Assembly: GCA_016124205.1 (NCBI GenBank)
Contig: WGOD01000001.1
Coordinates: 558,001-622,000 of the forward strand
DNA: 64,000 nt
Direction of reading: 5' to 3'
Source of the DNA: Alphaproteobacteria bacterium
GTDB taxonomy: Bacteria > Pseudomonadota > Alphaproteobacteria > Caulobacterales > Maricaulaceae
Shown: positions 42,675 to 50,473 of the stretch, piece by piece
How positions within the stretch are numbered: position 1 is the first letter of the stretch
Layout: each line of letters opens with the position of its first letter
Program-made: the position numbers and the translations under genes
The notes under the pieces: generated by a model
Told to the model about the DNA's origin: nothing
Seen by the model: only the letters and a program-made list of their open reading frames with translations
Database searches by the model: none

Positions 42675-43640
42675 CTAGCCGAGCGCCCATTGCGCAGCGG
42701 CGAAATAGAGCGGGATGCCGAAAACAAGATTGAAGGGGAAGGTGATCCCCAGCGACAGGGTCAGCGAGACGGACGGGTCGGCCTCCGGCAGGGCCAGACG
42801 CATGGCCGCCGGCACGGCGATATAGGACGCGCTGGCCGCGAGCGTCATCAGGAGCGCCGCACTGCCCGGTTCAAGACCGATCAGCGCCGCGAGACCGAGA
42901 GCGATCGCCGCGCCGATCAGCGGCATGTAGAGGCCGTGGACCAGGACGCGCCATTCCAGCTTGCCGGCGCTGCGGCGGAGGCCACGCCCCGCGACCAGGC
43001 CCATATCCAGAAGGAAGAGGCAGAGCACGCCGCGGAAGATGTCGCCGAAGAAGGGCTGCACCATCGTCATGCCGCGCTCGCCCGTCGCCCAGCCGATGGC
43101 AAAGGCGCCGATGAGGAGGACGATCGAGTCATTGAAGGCGATCTCGCGGATCATGGTCCCGCCGCCGCCCTCGCCTTCGCGCCGGCCGGCGAGCGCCAGG
43201 CCGGAGAAGATGGCAGGCGCTTCCATGGCCGCAGCGACCGCGACCATGAATCCGGCGGCAGCCAGACCCATCGCCATGCCGGCATCCGACGCAGCGATGA
43301 AGGTGACGATCGAGATCGAGCCATAGTGCGCGGCAATCGCCGCGGCATCGACGCGCGGCAGGCGGCTGGTCAGGCGCAGGGCGTTGAAACTGATGAAGGG
43401 CAAGGCGGCCGACAGGACAATACCGGCGACGATGGCCATTGCCGCGGCGACCAGCGGGCTGGCGGCCATTTCCGCCCCGCCCTTGAAGCCGATCGCCATG
43501 ACCAGATAGATCGAGATGCCCTTGGCCACGGCTTCGGGGATGGCGAGGTCGGAGCGCACGAGCGCCGCCACCAGACCCAAGAGGAAGAACAGGATGGGCG
43601 GCGAGATCAGATTGGCCGCCGCCAGGTCGAACAAGTCCAC
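42675..43640 (-). CDS. sbtA: SbtA-type sodium-dependent bicarbonate transporter
   Basis: A 321-residue membrane protein with about ten helices in two related halves (SbtA/DUF897 family). It begins DLAAANLISPPILFFLLGLV and has AIAAHYGSISIVTFIAASDA and FLLDMGLVAGRGLR, then AASASYIAVPAAMRLALPEA and the closing TLSLGITFPFNLVFGIPLYF. SbtA imports bicarbonate with sodium in cyanobacteria. sbtB follows directly and a carbonic anhydrase lies just upstream, which strengthens the call. No Rubisco or carboxysome gene is in the window. Confidence 0.9.
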   Translation of the reverse strand: MDLFDLAAANLISPPILFFLLGLVAALVRSDLAIPEAVAKGISIYLVMAIGFKGGAEMAASPLVAAAMAIVAGIVLSAALPFISFNALRLTSRLPRVDAAAIAAHYGSISIVTFIAASDAGMAMGLAAAGFMVAVAAAMEAPAIFSGLALAGRREGEGGGGTMIREIAFNDSIVLLIGAFAIGWATGERGMTMVQPFFGDIFRGVLCLFLLDMGLVAGRGLRRSAGKLEWRVLVHGLYMPLIGAAIALGLAALIGLEPGSAALLMTLAASASYIAVPAAMRLALPEADPSVSLTLSLGITFPFNLVFGIPLYFAAAQWALG

Positions 43641-43655
43641 GCCGCAGCCCCTTTT

Positions 43656-44321
43656 CTAGTCCTCGAAGACGCTGAAAGAGCCGTCGTCTTCCATCCATTC
43701 AAGGCGGCCATCGGCGACGCCGAAACGCGCGCCGTGCAGCTTCAAGCGTCCGTCCTCGACCGCCTTGGTGACGAAGGGATAGGTCTTCAGCCGCTCGATG
43801 GAATGGCGGATGGCGCGCAGTTCGAGGTCGTCCGCGATCGCCTCGACCGGGGCGTGCGTGCCAAGCTCAGCGCGGCTTTCGGCCAGGGCGGGTTCCAGCG
43901 CACTGACCCAGTGGCCGACGAACAGGCTGCCGTCCTTCGGCGAACCGGCCGCGCAGGCGTGAACGCCGCCGCACTGGCGATGGCCCATGACGAGGATGTT
44001 GGCGACTTCAAGCGACGTGACCGCAAACTCGACCGCTGCAGAGACGCCATGAAACCCGCCATCGGTCTCGAAGGGCGGAACGAGGTTGGCGACATTGCGC
44101 ACCACGAACAGCTCGCCCGGCCCGGCATCGAAGATCGCGGCGGGATCGACCCGGCTGTCGCTGCACCCGATCACCAGCGTGTGCGGGCTCTGTCCCTTGT
44201 CGGCCAGCTGCTCGAATGTACGGCGATGGCGCGGATAGAGCTCCTCGCGGAAACGGCGGAAACCGGTTTCGAGCTTTTCAGGGATCACGAGCGGGGGACC
44301 TCGTCTGTCTGCCTTCGGCAA
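43656..44321 (-). CDS. Beta-class carbonic anhydrase
   Basis: A 221-residue zinc enzyme interconverting CO2 and bicarbonate. Zinc ligands are in VIGCSDSRVDP (Cys; Asp and Arg dyad) and MGHRQCGGVH (His and Cys). It resembles bacterial beta-CAs that keep bicarbonate available for carboxylases. The sbtA gene begins 15 nt after its stop; hmgA ends 72 nt before its start. No signal peptide, so cytoplasmic. Confidence 0.95.
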   Translation of the reverse strand: MPKADRRGPPLVIPEKLETGFRRFREELYPRHRRTFEQLADKGQSPHTLVIGCSDSRVDPAAIFDAGPGELFVVRNVANLVPPFETDGGFHGVSAAVEFAVTSLEVANILVMGHRQCGGVHACAAGSPKDGSLFVGHWVSALEPALAESRAELGTHAPVEAIADDLELRAIRHSIERLKTYPFVTKAVEDGRLKLHGARFGVADGRLEWMEDDGSFSVFED

Positions 44322-44393
44322 GCGGCATACGACCGTCAGGCGCGGGTTTCAATCCGCACTGCCATGATCGGATATTGACCGCGAAGTCCGTCC

Positions 44394-45542
44394 TTACTCC
44401 GCTGCGACCTTCGGCTTCCATGAATTGACGTAATCGTGGTTCTCGACCGCCGCGGCGCCCTCGCCCACGTCGAGCGGGTCGCGGGTGTCGATCATCACGG
44501 CGTATTCGTCGGTCGCTTCCTTGGACTGTTTCAGCATGTTCTTCAGCGCCTTGGGGTGCGGCCCGTGGGTGAAGCCCGACGGGTGGAAGGTCATCATCCC
44601 CGCATCGATATTGTCGCGGCTGAAGAAGTCGCCGGCGTGGTAGAACAGCACTTCGTCATAGTCGTCATTGTTGTGGAAGAAGGGCACTTTCAGCGCGCCG
44701 GGATCGGTCTCGAACGGGCGCGGCGCGAAGGTGCAGACGACGAAGCGATCCGACAGGAAGGTCGTGTGCGCGCTCGGCGGCAGGTGGTAGCGGTGGCTCA
44801 TCAGCGGCCGGATATGGCGCACGTTGAGGCGCACCGGCGAAAGCTCGCCATGCCAGCCCACCGCGTCGAGCGGGTTGAACGGATAGGTGATGCGGCTGAC
44901 CTGGCCGCGCTTCTTCACCTCGACCGTCCATTCGTGGTTTTCGTCAGATTGCTGGGCGCGGAAGGCGTCGTCCATCTCCGGCGCATCGAGCATGGCCGGG
45001 TCGAAGATGGCGTGCGGTCCGACCAGACCCTTGTCCGGCAGGGTGTAGTGGGTGTTCGTCGCCTCGATCATCAGCACGGCGAGCGGCTCCGACGGCACGA
45101 AGCGCCACATCGTGCCGCGCGGCAGGTAGACATAGTCGCCCGGCTCCACGGCGAGATGACCGAAGTCGCAATAGAGGTCGGCGCGGCCGGCATGGATGAA
45201 GAGCAGCTGGTCGCCATCGCCGTTGCGGGCGAGCGCCGTCATCGGCTCGGCCAGCTTCCAGAAGCGGACATCCGTCGCCTTGTTGTAGAGCACCGGGTGC
45301 GAAGCCCACGGGCTGGTCTCGGCGGCGTTCAGCTTCGTCAGGTCGAAGGCGCGCGGCTTCAGCGGGCCATCGAAATCGACCCAGCCGGTCGGCGGATTCT
45401 TGTGGTGCAGGAAGGCGGCCGGGCCGAAGAAGCCTTCCTTGGACATTTCGCGTTCATAGGTGCCTTCCGGCATGTCGGCATGCGCCTGACGCGAGGCATT
45501 GCCCTCGATCCGGGAGGCGGAAATCCACTTGCGATTGCCCAT
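44394..45542 (-). CDS. hmgA: Homogentisate 1,2-dioxygenase, short divergent type
   Basis: A 382-residue non-haem iron enzyme that opens the homogentisate ring in tyrosine/phenylalanine catabolism. Family parts: DQLLFIHAGRADLYCDFGHL, PRGTMWRF, RPLMSHRYHLPPSAHTTF, NDDYDEVLFYHAGDFFSRDN, and FHPSGFTHGPHP with the iron-binding His and Glu residues. It is shorter than the 430-450 residue human/Pseudomonas type and matches a distinct alphaproteobacterial form. A perfect palindrome lies 34 nt upstream. Homogentisate-making hpd is not in the window. Confidence 0.92.
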   Translation of the reverse strand: MGNRKWISASRIEGNASRQAHADMPEGTYEREMSKEGFFGPAAFLHHKNPPTGWVDFDGPLKPRAFDLTKLNAAETSPWASHPVLYNKATDVRFWKLAEPMTALARNGDGDQLLFIHAGRADLYCDFGHLAVEPGDYVYLPRGTMWRFVPSEPLAVLMIEATNTHYTLPDKGLVGPHAIFDPAMLDAPEMDDAFRAQQSDENHEWTVEVKKRGQVSRITYPFNPLDAVGWHGELSPVRLNVRHIRPLMSHRYHLPPSAHTTFLSDRFVVCTFAPRPFETDPGALKVPFFHNNDDYDEVLFYHAGDFFSRDNIDAGMMTFHPSGFTHGPHPKALKNMLKQSKEATDEYAVMIDTRDPLDVGEGAAAVENHDYVNSWKPKVAAE

Positions 45543-45575
45543 GACGCGACTCCTTCGGCTGATTGGCAGCGAATA

Positions 45576-45593
45576 TAGTTACATTTGTAACTA
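45576..45593. promoter_or_regulatory. MarR-like palindromic operator before hmgA
   Basis: TAGTTACATTTGTAACTA is a perfect inverted repeat (8-bp arms, TT centre) in an otherwise GC-rich region. It lies 34 nt upstream of the hmgA ATG. Its last three bases are also the TAG stop of the preceding gene (read on the minus strand). MarR-type repressors of homogentisate genes use AT-rich sites like this; no marR gene is next to it in the window. Confidence 0.7.
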
Positions 45594-46010
45594 ATTGGAA
45601 GCGGGGCGCTGCCGGACCATCGGGAAAACGGCAAAGGCCACCTGACCGGCGAGGCCAAGAAGTCCGGGCGCAGAGGTCAGGCCCGCAAGCCAGGCGGCGA
45701 CCGATGGCGCTCCAAGCGCAAGCGACAGGGCCAGTTCAGCCGCCATCAGAAGTGCGAAGGCCACGAACCCCATGACGGCATGTGCCGCCATCCCCTGCCC
45801 CGGCCTGATCCAGCGCAACACCGCACCGCAGGCGATCCACGCCACAGCCAGCATGATCGGAAGCTCGATTGCGACCGCCGCGAAATCGCCCACGCGAGGC
45901 GCGAGCAGCAGCGTCCGGATTGCGCCGAGCACGAAGCCTGCCGCGAAGACGATCGCGAAATAGAGGGCGCCGGCCCTTACCGGTGCCAGAAGATCAGCCT
46001 TCATCCCCAT
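45591..46010 (-). CDS. Small four-helix membrane protein, unknown function
   Basis: A 139-residue protein with about four membrane helices (LLAPVRAGALYFAIVFAAGF, then IELPIMLAVAWIACGAVL, VMGFVAFALLMAAELALSLA, GLLGLAGQVAFAVF). Its start (MGM; ATG 46010 or 46004) overlaps the end of the isoaspartyl-peptidase gene by up to 17 nt, and its stop overlaps the palindrome before hmgA. Family not recognised. Confidence 0.72.
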   Translation of the reverse strand: MGMKADLLAPVRAGALYFAIVFAAGFVLGAIRTLLLAPRVGDFAAVAIELPIMLAVAWIACGAVLRWIRPGQGMAAHAVMGFVAFALLMAAELALSLALGAPSVAAWLAGLTSAPGLLGLAGQVAFAVFPMVRQRPASN

Positions 46011-47061
46011 AGATCGCGATCACCGGATCTTCGCCCGCCACCTGGCTGGCGCGGTACATGCCCGCCGTGTTGAAGCTCCAGCCCGGACGGCCATCGCTGG
46101 TCAGCACGATGACGCCGCCATCGCCGCCCATGTCGGTCAGAGCGCCATGGATGACGAGATCGGCGGCCTGCTGACCGGCATTCTCGATCTCCTCCGCGCC
46201 GCGATCGCCCATCTCCACTTCCATGCAGATGCGGGCGGCGACCGACAGGCGGATGAAGTATTCGCCCGTGCCCGTCGCGGAAACGCCGCATCGCTCATCG
46301 GCGTAGGTACCCGCGCCGATCACCGGAGAATCGCCGACCCGGCCCCAGCGCTTGGCGGTCGTCCCGCCGGTCGAGGTGCCCGCTGCGATATGGCCGTTCA
46401 TGTCCATCGCCACGACGCCGACCGTGCCGAAGCGATGCTCCAGTGCGTCGCGCTCCAGCAGGGTGTGATCGACTTCCTCGGGCTCCGGCGCGCCCTCGGG
46501 GCGGTCCGGGATCGGCAGGCCGAGGCCTTCGAGCGCGCGTTCCAGCGCCTGCCAGCGGCGCTCGGTGAAGAAATACGCCGGTTCGACGCGTTCCAGCCCC
46601 TGCTCTTCTGCGAAGGTCTCCGCCCCAGCGCCCTGCAGCATGACGTGACGGGAATTCTCCATCACGGCGCGGGCGAGCGAAATCGGGTGGCGGACATTGG
46701 TGACGCCGGCGACCGCGCCGGCATTCATCGTCTCGCCGTCCATGATCGAGGCATCGAGTTCGTTCCGGCCTGCCGCGGTAAAGACCGCGCCGCGCCCGGA
46801 ATTGAACATGGCGTCGTCCTCAAGCCCCTGGATGACGGCCTCGACCGCATCGAGTGACGATCCGCCGGCTTCCAGCACGTCGCGTCCCCGCGTGACGGCC
46901 GCCTCCATCGCGGCGCGATAGGCGGCCTCGGTCTCGGGCGTCATCGATTCGCGTTCGATCACCCCGGCCCCGCCGTGAATGACGATGGCCCAGTCGGGGC
47001 GGTCCTGTGCAAAAGCCGGAGCCGACAATCCGAATGCGAGCGCGAGTGCAAGAAACCGCAT
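45994..47061 (-). CDS. iaaA: Isoaspartyl peptidase/L-asparaginase, exported
   Basis: A 355-residue Ntn hydrolase. A cleavable signal peptide (RFLALALAFGLSAPAFAQ) is unlike the cytoplasmic E. coli enzyme, so it is probably periplasmic. The mature part starts WAIVIHGGAGVI; the autocleavage Thr is in FGTVGVVAMD, with the substrate loop GTSTGGTTAKRWGRVGDSPV. It removes isoaspartyl dipeptides or asparagine amide groups. ATG 47061 begins the signal peptide. The small membrane-protein gene overlaps its end. Confidence 0.92.
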   Translation of the reverse strand: MRFLALALAFGLSAPAFAQDRPDWAIVIHGGAGVIERESMTPETEAAYRAAMEAAVTRGRDVLEAGGSSLDAVEAVIQGLEDDAMFNSGRGAVFTAAGRNELDASIMDGETMNAGAVAGVTNVRHPISLARAVMENSRHVMLQGAGAETFAEEQGLERVEPAYFFTERRWQALERALEGLGLPIPDRPEGAPEPEEVDHTLLERDALEHRFGTVGVVAMDMNGHIAAGTSTGGTTAKRWGRVGDSPVIGAGTYADERCGVSATGTGEYFIRLSVAARICMEVEMGDRGAEEIENAGQQAADLVIHGALTDMGGDGGVIVLTSDGRPGWSFNTAGMYRASQVAGEDPVIAIYGDEG

Positions 47062-47147
47062 GAGACACCTCTCCATCTGTTGCGCGGCATCCTGCGGTCG
47101 CTGCGGGGGAGTGGCAAGCGGAAGCAGAGCCGCTTTGTGCGACCAAG

Positions 47148-47264
47148 CCCCTCATCCTGAGGTGCCGCCGTCAGGCGGCCTCGAAGGGCGAGGGGCGGCG
47201 GGAATGTCCCTCGCCCTTCGAGGCTCGCCCGGACTACATCCGGGCTCGCACCTCAGGATGAGGG
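47148..47264. repeat. Palindromic intergenic repeat, family C, copy 2
   Basis: A unit CCCTCATCCTGAGGTGCC...CGAAGGGCGAGGGG (47148-47195) faces an inverted unit CCCTCGCCCTTCGAGG...CACCTCAGGATGAGGG (47208-47264). Internally each has a smaller hairpin such as GCCCGGACTACATCCGGGC. It is close to the copy at 11319. It lies between divergent genes, in the 299-bp gap before 47361. Confidence 0.85.
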
Positions 47265-47360
47265 ACATCGAACCCGAACAAGGAATTCGCGCGATGCGCG
47301 TTCCGCCTGTGTCCTGCCATGTTCGCGTGTTAACCTTCCTTCAGTCGGGAGGAGACAAGC

Positions 47361-48692
47361 GTGTTCAAGGCGTTACTACGGATGTTGGGACGGGGTGGCC
47401 ACAAGGCCGCCATGGGGGGCCGCCGGGTGACCGGCGCGGCCGCGACTCGGGCCGCGGGCGGTCGCGGGCAACCGGTCGATCCGGCGATCGTGCCGGACGA
47501 TGATGCGGAAGCCGCCGACCTCCTGACCGACGAAACCGGCGCCTTTGCCGAGATCGCGGCGGGCGAGCATTCCGACGACGAGCGCACGCTGTTCTTCAAG
47601 CTCTTCCCGCGCCCGCGAATCCTGTCGCTGCGCCCGACCGAGGTCGATCTCGATGTCGCGAAGCTCTATGCCGACAAGGCGCGGCGCTTCTTCGCCTATC
47701 CGATCAACCTGTCGGGTCAGAACTCGGTCTTCTACGAGGAGAGCGAGGGCGACTATATCGAGGGTATCTACGGCAATAACGAGCACATGCCGGGCGTGGC
47801 GGCCGACGGCGATCCGAAGACGCCGAAGGAGAAGCTCGTCGCCGCCGAGGACCGCTACTATGTCGGCACGCTGACGCGGATGCGCCGGACCAGCAACCAG
47901 AACACGGCGATCCTGTTCCTGCGGGTCGCGCCCTTCTTCCTGACGCTGAGCTTCCTGCCGCTGCTCTTCGTCTATTTGCGGACCGCCAACGCGGTCGAGG
48001 CGTCCGGCGCACCCGGCATCGCCGTGTCGAGCCTGATCGACGATCCGCTGATCCTGGCCTCGTCAGCCTTCCTTCTGGTCGGGCTGGCGGTGACGGTGTT
48101 TTCCTACTTCGTCAGCTACAAGAACCAGCAGATCCGCAACACGCTGAACTTCAACGGTTATGTCGAGACGCGGCTCAACCGGATCAACACAATCCGCACC
48201 GAGGCGCTGAAAGAGGCGGCCAATGCGGAGAAGGACAAGGTCAACGAGACCGAGGCCATCGCCGCTGCGGTGAACTGGACGCTGTGCTATCATTGGATGA
48301 TCTGGCGCATGTTCCTGAACGAACAGGGGATCAGGAACATCCTGTTCCAGATCCGGCGCAACTCCGATCTTTACAAATGGGGCGGGTTCGGCCTGATGCT
48401 GCTCGCGGGCGGAGCCATTCTCGGCCTGTCCTGGGCCTTTGCCGGCCTGTCCTGGCCCGACTTCACGATTCTCGTCGCCGCGGTCGGCACCTGGTTCGTG
48501 CTCGTCGCCTGGCTGGTCCTGTTCCAGGTCTTCTCGGACCCGGCAGGCCTGGTTGAAGGCCGGATGTATTCCGGCGAATGGGCGCGCTTCCATACGTCGG
48601 GGATCGACAAGGGTCTGGAAGACCAGATCCGGCGCGACAAGCGCGAAATCCTGTTGTACCGCAACCGGTTCAAGAGCGACGCGGCGTTGTGA
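47361..48692 (+). CDS. Large membrane protein, family not recognised
   Basis: A 443-residue protein starting at a GTG with GGAGGA 7 nt upstream. Residues 1-55 are basic then acidic, a cytoplasmic region follows (LFPRPRILSLRPTEVDLDVA; GDYIEGIYGNNEHMPGVAAD), then four membrane helices (about 190-208, 228-248, 335-352, 360-382) around a long soluble loop with coiled-coil character (TRLNRINTIRTEALKEAANA) and a C-terminal basic tail. It shows no enzyme motif. The gene stands alone, flanked by repeats on both sides. Confidence 0.8.
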   Translation: MFKALLRMLGRGGHKAAMGGRRVTGAAATRAAGGRGQPVDPAIVPDDDAEAADLLTDETGAFAEIAAGEHSDDERTLFFKLFPRPRILSLRPTEVDLDVAKLYADKARRFFAYPINLSGQNSVFYEESEGDYIEGIYGNNEHMPGVAADGDPKTPKEKLVAAEDRYYVGTLTRMRRTSNQNTAILFLRVAPFFLTLSFLPLLFVYLRTANAVEASGAPGIAVSSLIDDPLILASSAFLLVGLAVTVFSYFVSYKNQQIRNTLNFNGYVETRLNRINTIRTEALKEAANAEKDKVNETEAIAAAVNWTLCYHWMIWRMFLNEQGIRNILFQIRRNSDLYKWGGFGLMLLAGGAILGLSWAFAGLSWPDFTILVAAVGTWFVLVAWLVLFQVFSDPAGLVEGRMYSGEWARFHTSGIDKGLEDQIRRDKREILLYRNRFKSDAAL

Positions 48693-48697
48693 ATATC

Positions 48698-48794
48698 TGA
48701 CGTTTCCCGGACGGCGAAGCCGATCCGGGATCCAAACTGGACCCCGGTCTTCGTCTTCCCCGCGAATGCGGGGACCCCGAAACCGGGGAGCGTC
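48698..48794. repeat. Intergenic repeat, family B, copy 2
   Basis: It starts TGACGTTTCCCGGACGGCGA, includes CCGATCCGGGATCC and GGACCCCGGTCTTCG, and ends CGAAACCGGGGAGCGTC. Same frame of blocks as the copy at 38619, with extra inserted bases in the middle (CCCCGCGAATGCGGGG). It lies between convergent genes, so it could terminate both. Confidence 0.8.
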
Positions 48795-48801
48795 TTACTG
48801 A

Positions 48802-49779
48802 CTACCCCGTCACCAGAACGGCCTTGCCCTTCACCTCGCGGTTCATCAGCGCGTCGAACGCCTTGGTTACGTCTTCGAGCGAGAATTTGTGCGAGACCAT
48901 CGGCTTGATCTTGCCCTGTTCGTAGAGCGAGAAGAGCTCGGCCATGTTGGCGCCATTGCCCTTGGGGTCGCGCGCCGCCCAGGCACCCCAGAAGACGCCG
49001 CGAATATCGCGACTGTTCAGAAGCGCGAGGTTGAGCGGCATTTTCGGGATGTCGCCCGCGGCAAAGCCGATCACCAGGAAGCGCCCGCCCCAGCCCATGG
49101 CCCGCATCGCCGGTTCGGAATAGGCCCCGCCGACGGCGTCATAGACCACGTCTATCCCCTTGCCTTCTGTCAGCTCCTTGCAACGGGCCTTAAGGTCTTC
49201 GGCATCGTAATCGATCGTCATGTCCGCGCCGGCTTCCTTGGCCGCCGCCAGCTTGTCCGCGCCGCGCGCAGCGGCGATCACGGTTGCGCCCATCGCCTTG
49301 CCCAGCTGCACGGCGGCCGTGCCGACACCGCCGCCCGCGCCGAGCACGAGCAGGGTTTCCCCGGCTTTCAGCTCGCCGCGCTGTTTCAGGGCGTGGATCG
49401 TGGTCGCATAGGTGGTGATCAGGGCCGCGCCTTCCTCGAACGGCATGGAAGCCGGCATCGGCGCGATGGCCGACACGTGTGCTGCAGCCTTCTCGGCAAA
49501 GGCGCTGAGCATGGTCGCAGCGATCACGCGGTCGCCCGCCTTGAAGCCCTTCACGCCCGGACCAACCTCGGAAATCACGCCCGCGCATTCGCCGCCCGGA
49601 ATGAAGGGAAGCGGCGGCTTCATCTGGTACTTGCCTTCGACGAGCAGGATGTCGGGAAAGTTCACCCCGGCCGCCTTCACATCGACGATGACCATGCCCT
49701 CGCCCGCAACGGGATCGTCGACCTCCTCGACCTTGAGACCGGAGTAAGGCGCGAAGTCGCGGCAGAGAACGGCTTTCAT
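48802..49779 (-). CDS. Zinc-free NADPH:quinone oxidoreductase (MDR family)
   Basis: A 325-residue medium-chain dehydrogenase: MKAVLCRDFAPYSGLKVEEV, then FIPGGECAGVISEVGPGVKG and the nucleotide-binding GAGGGVGTAAVQLGKAMGAT. It lacks the zinc-ligand cysteines of alcohol dehydrogenases and fits the quinone-oxidoreductase group. The ATG at 49779 is standard; the frame is open further but unconserved. The substrate is not known. It is separated from the TPR gene by a terminator. Confidence 0.9.
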   Translation of the reverse strand: MKAVLCRDFAPYSGLKVEEVDDPVAGEGMVIVDVKAAGVNFPDILLVEGKYQMKPPLPFIPGGECAGVISEVGPGVKGFKAGDRVIAATMLSAFAEKAAAHVSAIAPMPASMPFEEGAALITTYATTIHALKQRGELKAGETLLVLGAGGGVGTAAVQLGKAMGATVIAAARGADKLAAAKEAGADMTIDYDAEDLKARCKELTEGKGIDVVYDAVGGAYSEPAMRAMGWGGRFLVIGFAAGDIPKMPLNLALLNSRDIRGVFWGAWAARDPKGNGANMAELFSLYEQGKIKPMVSHKFSLEDVTKAFDALMNREVKGKAVLVTG

Positions 49780-49843
49780 CGGTGAATCCCTTGAGTGCTT
49801 CGAATGTCGGGTATGACGATAGCGGGGCGAGCAGGCAAAAGAA

Positions 49844-49873
49844 AAGGGCCGGAGGGCTACCACTCCGGCCCTT
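49844..49873 (-). terminator. Rho-independent terminator of the TPR-protein gene
   Basis: AAGGGCCGGAG (49844-49854) pairs with CTCCGGCCCTT (49863-49873) around an 8-nt loop; on the minus strand it runs into TTTTC. It is about 54 nt past the stop at 49927. The arm is almost the same as in the cspA terminator. Confidence 0.85.
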
Positions 49874-49926
49874 CAGTTGTAGTCCCATCGGGAAACCGTT
49901 TGAAACGGCCCGCCGGGACCGGGAGC

Positions 49927-50376
49927 TTATTGAGCGGTCAGCGCGAGATTGGCCTGAACGACATCCTCGTTCGGCGCGATCTGACCGGCATAGGCGAAGG
50001 CCGCGGCGGCTTCTGCCGGGCGGCCGGCATTGAAGAGCGCCGCGCCGTAATTGGTCTGGGCTTCCCAGCTGACGCGGTAGCCGTTTGCGGCTTCGCAGGC
50101 CTCGATGGCGGCGTCGTGATTGCCCAGCATGGACTGCGCGGCGCACAGATTGGCGTAGGCGGCCGAGCGGCGCGACGGGGAGATCGGGCGCGCAGCTCGT
50201 TGGCCTGCCAGTTCGGCGGCGCGGTCATAATCGCCTTCGGCGAAGGCGCGGGCCGAAAGGGCGATCACGCCATCCGTCGTGGTCTGCAGCGCGAATTGCG
50301 GGGCGGCGTCCTGGGCCGATGCGGTGCCGGCGAGGGCGAGAACGGCGAGAGCGGAAATCGAGAAGATGCGGGACAT
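49927..50376 (-). CDS. Exported TPR-like protein
   Basis: A 149-residue protein with a signal peptide (SRIFSISALAVLALAGTASA, cut near AQ) and two or three TPR-like helix pairs (GDYDRAAELAGQRAA; AYANLCAAQSMLGNHDAAIE; ALFNAGRPAEAAAAFAYAGQ). Periplasmic scaffold or binding role is possible. ATG 50376 starts the signal peptide and has a GGAGG site upstream. It is divergent from a LysR gene across a 97-bp gap. Confidence 0.82.
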   Translation of the reverse strand: MSRIFSISALAVLALAGTASAQDAAPQFALQTTTDGVIALSARAFAEGDYDRAAELAGQRAARPISPSRRSAAYANLCAAQSMLGNHDAAIEACEAANGYRVSWEAQTNYGAALFNAGRPAEAAAAFAYAGQIAPNEDVVQANLALTAQ

Positions 50377-50473
50377 GGGGAGGTCCTCCATTGGTTCCAA
50401 CCGAGGCTCACATCTTGGGTGGTTCATCGATGAATGGAATTGACAGTTCCGCACCATATTCATACAAAAACGC

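Noticed and set aside
42531-44378. 615-codon plus-strand frame over sbtA and carbonic anhydrase
   Set aside because: Both genes on the other strand show catalytic or family motifs; the shadow has none.
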